Positions 56,101 to 64,000 of a stretch of 64,000 nucleotides of DNA are shown here, piece by piece. This DNA comes from Drechslerella dactyloides (Eukaryota; Ascomycota; Orbiliomycetes; Orbiliales; Orbiliaceae), in contig JAGTWJ010000003.1 in NCBI GenBank assembly GCA_020064725.1, positions 2,170,001 through 2,234,000 of the forward strand. Reading direction: 5' to 3'. The number at the start of each line of letters is the position of its first letter. The first letter of the stretch is position 1. A program made the position numbers and the translations under genes. The notes beneath the pieces were generated by a model. The model was not told where the DNA came from and did no database searches. It saw only the letters and a program-made list of their open reading frames with translations.

Positions 56101-56654
56101 GCCGCTGGGAAGGGGAGTCCGGCGGGAGGCAAAAGGACTAAAACGGGCATGATTGAATTTCGCGAAGAATGAAGTATATTGTAGCGCTGGAGCAAGATAA
56201 ATACCGGTCGATTACGTCAAGAAGTCTATCATTTTCATCCTCTTCCTTCTATCTATTTTATTTCATTCTATTCTGCTATCTCGACCTTTTGGTTATTTCA
56301 CTTCAAAGCTTCCTCACGAGACCGTCTGCCGCATTCGGCTGGAACCCACCTGAAACGGCGACGTTGCAGCTCGCGTGTTAGTTAGCGTCCGCTGAGGATT
56401 CGAGTCAGAGTTACATACATACAATACTGCTCCCATCAGCACTGCTGACGCAGCTTCTTCCTTTCTTCGTCCTTCATCGCCACCGTTAAACAATCCTCCA
56501 ACGATCGATCTACATACGAGAGAGCCTTGCCGCTACGAATAAACGTTATACCACTGCCTCCATCGACGCACGCGACCGCCGATACCACTAGTTGCATCTA
56601 CCGAGCGACCGACCTTACCGAACGCACCGTAACTGTACACAACCAACTGCCGAG
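53107..56654. other. Intergenic, 3.5 kb
   Basis: No supported gene. It includes the divergent promoters of the FAD oxidase (-) and the small Cys-rich gene (+). ORFs at 54125-54349 (+) and 54789-55007 (-) are isolated and weak. AT-rich around 55100-55500. Confidence 0.5.
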
Positions 56655-57068
56655 ATGTGCATCCAAGACTTCACACTACACCAGTGCGGTTGCCAGACCA
56701 AGGGCCGCCTGCGCGTGTGCGGCGAGTTCCAGTGCAGCCACATCAAGGACATTGCCAAGCAGCTGCCCGACTTCTGCGACTGTATGTTCCCACCTCCTAG
56801 ATTGATCTCGTCCCATCTCTCTCTACAAGGGATTGCGGATAATATGTAAAGTGCAGTCGACTGACGTATTTGTGTTACAGCATGCCAGGAGAAACTCGAC
56901 CGCGGCGACGCATTACCGCAGCGGCGAACGAGCACGGTCAAGCGGATCAAGCGCAGCTTGAGCATGCGCATCGGACCCAAGAGCCCGACGTTCGGTGGGC
57001 GGGGCCATAGATCTTCGTCGCACAGTTCGGAAGCCGAATGGGTCAACCCGTTCAACGATCCGGTGTAA
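56655..57068 (+). CDS. Small Cys-rich protein with basic C-terminus
   Basis: Exons 56655-56781 and 56881-57068 encode 104 aa. The intron is CGACT|gtatgt to gttacag|CATGCC. Exon 1 reads MCIQDFTLHQCGCQTKGRLR and ends PDFCD, with eight cysteines in its first 42 codons (MC, CGC, RVCGEFQC) and one more after splicing (SCQEKL). Exon 2 is basic and Ser-rich (VKRIKRSLSMRIGPKSPTFG) and ends WVNPFNDPV. The MC...CGC start plus spaced cysteines suggests metal binding or disulphides; there is no signal peptide. Function unknown. The clean intron, coherent tail and strong splice signals support a real gene. Confidence 0.8.
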
Positions 57069-57972
57069 TACACCTACGTACACAAGCACACGCTGTGATA
57101 TCTATCTACAATATGGACGACGCATATAACCAGCTGGTCTAAGACTGGTATCTGTTCTGTTTGCATACGTACATTATATGCTTCTCTTTTATCATGCGGC
57201 GTTTGGGGTAGCCTTGCAATGGTCGGACTTTTTTTGATACAACGGTCCTGTATATATTCTTCTATTCTGAGGTGATGGATGTATTGGTGGGATCGGGGTT
57301 TTCGAGGGTTTCAGGTGCCGGCGGTGTATGCATGCGTGTATTATTTTTTGATGCATGCATGCGTAATGTTATGCGTTCTGCCTGCGCAGGCCGGGTGGAA
57401 AGCTATAGCCAGTCGGCGTCTGTTGCATACATATATTCTAGCACATTCTTTATATTTGTCACGGCTACCTTCTCATGTAGCGCCTACGATTGATATATTT
57501 CAGCCAATATCCACTTTCATTCATAACGTCTAATTGTCTCATCGCTAGCTAGCGTAGAATGATGTGATGTCGCGATTGGAGGTGAATAAATTATCGTTGC
57601 GAAAGGTAGGTGGAAGTAGCGTGTGTGTATATACATGCCGTCATGCCGGTCGCACGACATCGACGCGGCGTCTATAGATCTATGGAATCTAGGTACAAAT
57701 CCAACCTACATGCAACTCATTAGCCGCCTGCATGAACCCCTCCATTCTTCAAGATGGGGAACCAACCGTACAGAAATAAATACCGAAAAACATTAATAGC
57801 AGATTGCCGACCCTTGAAGCATCCGAATACGCCCAACCCGACCGTGTCGCCCGCCGTAATGGACATCCCAGGAATCAATATTATATTATGGTATTATAAA
57901 AAAGAAGATATTCGAGCTCCCGACGCCCGATGTGCAGGTATAGGTAGGTATATTGTGTATGAGGATGGTGAT
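57069..57972. other. Intergenic, convergent gene ends
   Basis: The 3' flanks of the Cys-rich gene (+) and the Tyr-rich gene (-). No gene supported. A GATGCATGCATGCG palindromic run is near 57352. Confidence 0.5.
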
Positions 57973-58431
57973 TCACCCCCACGACTGTCGACGGCCCGTG
58001 CATGCGGAACACAGACTCGTGCACGGCAGACACCCACAGCAGCACAGCGCCCACCCGCTCGCCTGCACACAATGCGAAATCGACGCCATCGACCGTCGCA
58101 ATCGGCCGGCGAGAGTCTTCGGCTGTTCGTCGCCGCGGTCGGCGGACGGGTCGCGGTACTCACAGGGTTCAGAGGGCGGGTAGTCGTAGTTGGAGCTGTC
58201 GCGGTGATTGTAATTGTAGGAGTAAGGGTATGTGTACTCTTTGTGGATGGTGGTGGAGCGCTTGTATTCCATGCTCGGGGCGGTGGAGGGGGCTGGGGTT
58301 GTGCGGGCGGGCGAGGGGATGGCAATCGTGTGGTCGTGGTCGTAGTCGAGGGCGGAGTGGAGGGAGGCGGTTGTCGCCGAGGTGATTGAGATTTCGTCCG
58401 GGCTTTTGTAGTTGTCGGTTTTGGACTCCAT
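57973..58431 (-). CDS. Tyr/Asp-rich hypothetical protein with Cys-rich C-terminus
   Basis: A single exon of 152 aa from ATG 58431 (MESKTDNYKSPDEISITSAT). The frame is open further upstream to 58611, but that part is AT-rich and leader-like, so the internal ATG is preferred. The middle is Tyr/His/Asp/Pro-rich (KEYTYPYSYNYNHRDSSNYD). The end is LCCCGCLPCTSLCSACTGRR, a dense Cys run after a short hydrophobic helix that could be palmitoylated or bind metal. No domain is recognised. The opposite-strand ORF at 57754-58389 is taken as a shadow. Confidence 0.6.
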   Translation of the reverse strand: MESKTDNYKSPDEISITSATTASLHSALDYDHDHTIAIPSPARTTPAPSTAPSMEYKRSTTIHKEYTYPYSYNYNHRDSSNYDYPPSEPCEYRDPSADRGDEQPKTLAGRLRRSMASISHCVQASGWALCCCGCLPCTSLCSACTGRRQSWG

Positions 58432-61169
58432 TTTGTATAATATTATATAAGTATTCGTATATCGATTGATTATATAAGAAGTATATACCGAAGTATATCT
58501 TTTATTCGATCGGGAAAAGTCCGACGTCGAAGGGTGGAATCCGGGGTAGATTAGGTGAGGGCGACGCTTTTTGGCTGGGGTTGTGCAATTGGCGTGCTTG
58601 TCTGGGGTCAACGGCCTGTTCCAGCGCCTTGGTACAGCTGGTCTGAGGCTCTAATCGATATCGATCCCAGGATCCGGTCCGACTCAGCGACCGCTCGCAT
58701 TCGGCGTCGCGTCTGCTGAAGCGAGAAGACGATAAGAGTCAGCGAAATTAATGCGGAGAAGTGAAGGAAGGAAAGAAAAAAAGTCAGATGGATGGAGGCG
58801 GGTGGAGGCAATATATTTCATTCGCCCGAATATTATGGCCACCCCCCAGCCGCCTGCGGCCGGTACTTGAATTGGATGGGCAAGATACTTCGTACAGAGA
58901 TTTATCGCTGCAGCACCGCACTTACCAGGTAATATCTGCAATCGTAATTCCAATGTCATGCGTGAGACTCGCATGAAACTGGCAAGTAATCTTCCTAGCG
59001 GGCGAGGAGTGGGGCCGCAGCTTGTGCGAGCTAGTGCTGGTGGGCCAGCGATCTTACGGCCGTCGTGGGATAACGTTACGAGGTGAGTAAGCTGCGTTGG
59101 CGGGGGACATGGACATGGATTCGACAGTTTAGTTTGAAGACTCAGCCTGGCGGGCGGGCCGGCGAACGAACGCAAATTATACTCTCAATCCCAGCAGGGC
59201 GTACACTCAAAATATTTTAGACGCCAAAGTGGCCGATTGATGAGGGGGTAGTTCTTTAAGTACGCTACGTGGAGCAAAATAGACTCCGAACGTTATAAAA
59301 ACCAACGTGCGGAAAGGCCGTTCGATTCGCCCCGCCACGGAATTATATCGAATCCGCTCGGCCGCTAGTCTGCATACGTACGGAAACGATTGCAGACTAG
59401 GCACCACCTTTCGAGAGGGAGCAAATCCAGGCACTCGAAACTGGTAAACTCGGGACAATCACACCGTCAAATGCGCCATGGTGGCGCGGCGAGAATCCGC
59501 GTTTGGCATCTTCGTTTGCTGGCTGTCGTGTTGGGCCAGCACGACTGCACTCTTGCGGCGGGATCCAGCGGAAGAGCTCTGCCCGATTGATGTTATTCAT
59601 TCACGGTCAACCGTTAGTACGTACTACAGGACGAGTGTATAACGTTGCGTGACGGCGTTTTCTCGGTTGTTGGCAGGCCCTCTCGAATCACATCGAATCG
59701 ATCGACGAATCGCACGAGTGGGATTGGTGGATGGGCTGATGCGTGCATTTGGTGTGCAGGCGTCGACGTATCCCACCTTCAATCCACGCCATCGGATCCT
59801 GCGGTCAGCCCGAGCCCGAGTCTACGTTGGGGGTTGACTGGAAATGTGTGAAGTACCGTGTTTGATATCTCTGGCATCTTCAAGTTGGAGACTGTCCACG
59901 AACGCGCTCAGCCAGCCCTAATCGGCTCATGCGTCATTAATAAAAGATGTTGCAACTGGCTACGTAGCCTCTCACAAGTTGGGCAAGTGGGCGGAAAATC
60001 ATCGAGGGAGGTCGTTTGTGGGGGATCGTATAGTGGGCGCTCGGACAGCAGTCTAGACCAAAGAGAGTCGAATGTAGACAGGAGGACTGTTGTGAAGCTG
60101 CAGCGCAACGCAAAGTCCAAACGTGTTGGTAGCTCTTCGTAGATAGACGGTACGATATCGTGAGAGCCGGTATAGGATACTAGTAGAAGCGTCGACATGG
60201 GCTGATGGGGTTTGAAACACCTGCACTTGGAGCTGCTTGGGTAGTGTCAAGTTACAGTATCCTAGGGCTATACAACGACAGCGTATACCGTAGAGAGTCA
60301 AGGTCGCCGTAATACTAGCTGGCAGTCCTGCGTATTATATTGTGACGGGAACGGATCGGTGAGATTGCAAAAATTCGATTCACAAACATCAGATCTATGG
60401 CTAGACCGTCTTACTCCAGCCGTTCCTGGAACTAGCACTATAGTAGCTGTAGATGCATAGCGATAGCCTCCAGGTGCACCGACCCCACGCGGGAGCATGT
60501 ACTAACGGGGGAATTTCGCGTAGCACAGGTACCTAGGTGATCGATTCTCTCTCGACTGGGGCAGGAACATGAGTACACCCGTGCACCCTCCCTCAATAAG
60601 CTGTGTAAAGGAAGCAGTATTGTCTCCGCTGAAAATACAAGTTACAGTTCATGGCTATCCCCGTGGATACTGTTCGATACAGCCGGCGGAGTCTGGTATC
60701 CGTCACCCGGTATTCATCTCGTACGAGCACAGCAGACCGTACAACCTATATAACTGAGCAGCTCGATAGCAAACGTTAAACACGTACTCTAGATAAGCAG
60801 TAGTCGCGCATCTGGCGTGCAGACTTGATGATCATGGTCAAGTCGAAATACGGCAACGTAATATATACATCTTCTTCCTCGACGGCCGCCTCCCGATATT
60901 ATATTAACCTTACATCTCTGGATACTTTATACGGCTAGCCCGATGAAAGCCTTATCCCAACAAATCCTCCAATTAGACGATGAGGGCATACCAATCGAGT
61001 AACAAGTCCTTACATCGCGGCTGCAATTTCCAGACGGTGCAGGCTGCAGTGTGGCGTGCATGCGTTAGCGAGTGCGTGCATACATGTACCGTAACGGCTA
61101 GACGGCCGTGCAGCGAGCTAGCCAAGTACTTACTTACATCTACTTAGTATAGACCGTAAAAAACGCCGC
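58432..61169. other. Intergenic, 2.7 kb
   Basis: No supported gene. Short ORFs (for example 58684-59175 -, 59858-60198 both strands) lack domains and overlap each other. Confidence 0.5.
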
Positions 61170-62793
61170 TCAGTCGACTATTGACTCTCGATCTTCCACT
61201 GCTTCCTCTGGTTCCTCCCAGACGTTTTTCGTATCGGCTACTGTGGTGATCTCCGGGTGGTCGGTTTTGTAGGATTCCTTCATTCGGTTGATGCGGCTGA
61301 AGCCTGGGTATAGGCTTGTGTTCGCTAGGGTGAGTTGTTGCTCACGGCTCAGGTCGGCGATGGAGACTCGTCCATCAAACGTTCCTTCTGGGAAGAGACT
61401 CTCCAGATACTTTTCATCTCGCTCGAGTTGGGGTGTAGTGTCTTCGGCGTCATCCTTCTTTCGTTTTCTGCTGTACTCTTCCTCGCCCCTTTGGGGTTTG
61501 TTGGCGGATTTTGATGTGCCCTTGGTATCTTCGTCTGAGCTGGTGTCTTTGTTAAGTTTTGCGTCGCCCGTTGCTTGCTGCGATATTCCTAAATTTGGGT
61601 TGACTAGTTTCAGGACAGTCCAAGCCATTCGCGACAGCATATAATCGAACGCTATAGTCTGAGGCGTCCGGATCGGTCGATTGTGTAACGATTTCAGAGT
61701 GAACAAATCGACAGTTCTGACGAAATGGCAAACGAGTTTTTGTTCCTTCAATTAAACACTGTCAGCCTTGGCTGTACAAATACCTTACAAGAGCCCTCTT
61801 ACCTTGATGGCAAACATGAAGGAGCCGTTGTTAAAAACTCGGTGAATGTCAGCCCGTAGGGTGATCAGATTCTCAGGTACTAAAGTGTGGTCCTTGGAGC
61901 CATCGCCGATACCGATATCTGAGGCAAAGCTCATACTGTTGCGGTCCCACTTGAAGCCGTATTAGCAAGAACGATCGATGAACTTCTAAACTTCGAGAAG
62001 GATGTTCCCTACCCATTTCCCCTCTTCTTTCGGGACCAAGTGAGCGGCCTCGGTGCCATCCGGGCATCCTGTAGCTTTGCAGCCGCCATCTCTCATCCTT
62101 ACTGTGTCCGACATATCCGACGTTACTGGGATGATGAGATCGTCATCGTTGGTCTGCAGCGTTATCAGTGTCAGAATTGCCTTCTGAGACTGTCGTGTGA
62201 TGAGCGAAGGATCGTACCATTGATTCTTTCCATTTGACGAGGAGTGGTGATAGATTCCCTCGCGGGAAAGTCCATTGCCGGAAACTTTCGGTGACTTTGT
62301 AGCCTGGACTCTCTCGGTAGGAATCTGACGAGTGTATCAGCATTTGTGTACGGAGATGGGACCTTTGCCTGTCGCCATTACCTGTGTAGTAATAGTAGTC
62401 TCCTTGGAGAAGAATATCCTCGTCGCTCGCCTCTGTTGCCTTTGGCTTTCTCGGACGTAGTTTCCGTCGTTTTCGAGTCTCTTCCGCAGACTCGAGGCGG
62501 CATGGGTGGAGGTCACCAGGCCGAGACGTTAGAATGAATAGAACGGCCAATAGAGTCCCGCGGTGGATCCCCGCGTGCTGTTCGTGAAGCTTGTAGCTTT
62601 CCGGAGCTATCCTCCCATCTGGCGTATGTTCAAAATGAATATCATCAGGCAGGTCGAGTGCTGGGAGTCGGATGATTATGTTGACGTCGTCATGGCAGAA
62701 GGGATGGCGGATGTTGATGTATTTTCTATAAGGGAACGGTGGCAGGGGGAGGGGCTGCGGCTGCCACTTGTCGTACGCTGGTCGTACGATCAT
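61170..62793 (-). CDS. Fungal HNH (HNH_2-type) endonuclease-like protein
   Basis: Exons 62382-62793, 62218-62324, 62013-62153, 61803-61949 and 61170-61745 encode 460 aa, all in frame. Intron 3 (61950-62012, 63 bp, branch TGCTAATA) removes two in-frame stops; intron 1 is 57 bp. The N-terminal part (YINIRHPFCHDDVNIIIRLP, HAGIHRGTLL) matches the module that precedes the nuclease domain in this fungal family. The HNH core is split over exons 3 and 4: CKATGCPDGTEAAHLVPKEE with His211, then LVPENLITLRADIHRVFNNG with Asn247 and His256. Catalytic His, Asn and His are all present, so metal-dependent DNA cleavage is possible. The tail is acidic/basic and low complexity (YSRKRKKDDAEDT), with a nuclear-localisation-like KRKK. 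Such genes are numerous, variable and of unknown role in filamentous fungi. Confidence 0.85.
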
Positions 62794-63337
62794 TGTCGGT
62801 ATCGAAACCTTCTAGGCGAGTACCTAGTAGAACTGATGAGGGAGAGATTAGTATCGGCCCTGTAGGCCAACTGTCTGTCCAAAAGTGTTGTTGTGTGGTA
62901 GAATTAGATGAAGCTCCTTCGACGGATTGGGGAAGCTTAAGGCGTCTGGCTTGCGAGACAAGATTTTGGGTTTACCTTTCTATGGGCCCTGAAAATTCTA
63001 CGCTGGGAATATTGCCTCATAGGGAAATTCTGGTCTGGTGGCTGCCAGTCTTGTAATGTAACCAATATTTTCCGAGCAGGTGGACTGGTTAATATCTACA
63101 AACGGGTATTGCAGCTTCAGAAACAGGTATGTACGGGATGATATTATCAGATTTGGCTCTATAGCTACAATTTCACAAGGTGGTTGAATAAACAAAGGGT
63201 ACGTACATACTTTATCGACGGTACTAGATCTGGACCGGCGACCAGCATATTACGTACGTATCCTGAAGATACAGAGGCAGGATATCACCTCAGGACCGTA
63301 TACGTAAGGTAGAGAATATATTACACGGTAGGAGGAA
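62794..63337. other. Intergenic
   Basis: Upstream region of the HNH-like gene (-) and 3' flank of the small Cys-rich gene (-). No other gene was seen. Confidence 0.5.
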
Positions 63338-63565
63338 TCAAGCGAGAGTGCAGTTCCCAGACGACGCGGACGGGAAGGGGAGGCGACCCCCCGCGACGAT
63401 GCAGACGGGACACAGCCTGGTCACATCCTTATAGTAGGTCGTCGGCTCTAGCACCTCGGTGCAGCGGCTGCCGGAGGCGTAGCGGCGGTTGCACGAGCGG
63501 TCCGGGCTGCGGTCGCGGGTTTTGCGGCCGCAGAAGTACTCTGTCTCGTGGATGTAGTGGCACAT
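63338..63565 (-). CDS. Small Cys-rich protein, 75 aa
   Basis: A single exon from ATG 63565: MCHYIHETEYFCGRKTRDRS, then SCNRRY, SRCTEVLEP and LCPVCIVAGG, giving seven cysteines. The layout (MC, YxCG, spaced Cys, final CPxC) is the same type as the proteins at 56655 and 49269. It is probably a small zinc- or disulphide-stabilised protein of unknown function. No signal peptide. GC-rich third positions fit a real gene. Confidence 0.7.
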   Translation of the reverse strand: MCHYIHETEYFCGRKTRDRSPDRSCNRRYASGSRCTEVLEPTTYYKDVTRLCPVCIVAGGRLPFPSASSGNCTLA

Positions 63566-63894
63566 TTTCCTTTTTGCGGGGATAGATGCGGTTGTCCGTT
63601 TATACGTGCGGAGGTTGTGTGTTATTTCTACTAGATTGGTATACTGCTATGTGTACGGTCTACAGATCTACGAGGAGAGATAAAGATGGTGGGAGGGAGG
63701 ATAATATTGAGACTACCTAACTATGGTAAGAAACGCACCCGCACCGGTTTCATGGGTCCTCGAACCCGTGAAACAAATTTATTAAACATTAAGAAACATA
63801 GCAGGTGTCGATTCGTGTATATAATTAAACATTAAACATCAACTCCAAGTCCCGATTTTTTGATATGTTAGTATAAAGACCGGCCAGGTTTTCC
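63566..63894. other. Intergenic
   Basis: Spacer between the small Cys-rich gene and the 3' end of the right-edge gene, AT-rich. It contains a near-palindromic hairpin (GGTTTCATGGGTCC / CTCGAACCCGTGAAAC) at about 63746-63776, a possible terminator-like structure of unknown meaning. Confidence 0.5.
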
Positions 63895-64000
63895 CTAGTT
63901 GGTCAAGTCCATGGCGTCCGGGGAAGAATCATCCTCATCCTCCCAGTCGGACTCGGCGGGCTTCTTGTAAATGATCGTGATCCTCTGCCTTGCGACGGGG
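63895..64000 (-). CDS. C-terminal end of a gene running off the right edge
   Basis: The minus strand is open from the window edge to TAG at 63895-63897. The last residues read PVARQRITIIYKKPAESDWE and then DEDDSSPDAMDLTN. This is a basic-then-acidic tail typical of a real protein C-terminus and too short for routine ORF lists. Family unknown; most of the gene lies outside the window. Confidence 0.6.
   Translation of the reverse strand, partial: PVARQRITIIYKKPAESDWEDEDDSSPDAMDLTN

Noticed and set aside
57754..58389. 211-codon ORF on +
   Set aside because: Antisense to the Tyr-rich/Cys-tailed minus gene; its C-terminal half is Gly/Val/Arg low complexity from the complementary codons.

Overview
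The window looks like nuclear DNA of a filamentous ascomycete (Pezizomycotina). I infer this from genes split by short GT-AG introns (about 50-200 bp) with CTAAC/CTGAC/TACTAA-type branch points, and from the families seen: fungal-specific C2H2 plus fungal transcription-factor domain, DUF2235, SCY1-type pseudokinase, Fungal N-terminal STAND domain, fungal HNH_2 proteins. Genus and species cannot be told. Exon boundaries were set by eye from splice signals, frame continuity and family conservation; no search or transcript data were used.

Layout. 1-20.2 kb is ordinary, dense sequence. It holds a 5'-truncated DUF2235 protein, a small Ser/Thr-rich protein, a two-exon hypothetical, two weak ORFs, V-ATPase subunit H, a SCY1-like pseudokinase, a mitochondrial branched-chain aminotransferase divergent from it, and an eight-exon C2H2/fungal-TF regulator. 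20.2-37 kb is very gene-poor. Two putative regulatory proteins sit in it, a KIX-domain protein (30.6-31.9 kb) behind a roughly 10 kb gene-less stretch with a pyrimidine-rich leader, and a BTB/POZ protein (33.9-35.1 kb). 37-39.9 kb encodes a protein with a STAND-type N-terminus, TPR and ankyrin repeats but no visible NACHT. 39.9-51.4 kb is an accessory-looking tract. It carries broken ORFs, a roughly 20 bp motif present about seven times, paralogous Cys-containing fragments, small Cys-rich ORFs and a RapZ-like gene interrupted by an in-frame stop. 51.4-53.1 kb is an intact BBE-type FAD oxidoreductase. 56-64 kb holds small Cys-rich proteins, a five-exon HNH endonuclease-like gene and the 3' end of a gene running off the right edge.

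The genes do not form one pathway. VMA13 and SCY1-like both belong to endomembrane/vacuolar function and lie on the same strand. The 40-51 kb tract and the HNH, STAND-like and FAD-oxidase genes look like accessory content. The most notable observation is in the BTB gene: its TGA stop is followed at once by CAATTA, an exact CARYYA readthrough context, and then by a 37-codon in-frame extension that looks coding. The same gene also has a frame or splice ambiguity at its first intron, so recent decay or a sequence error must be ruled out.
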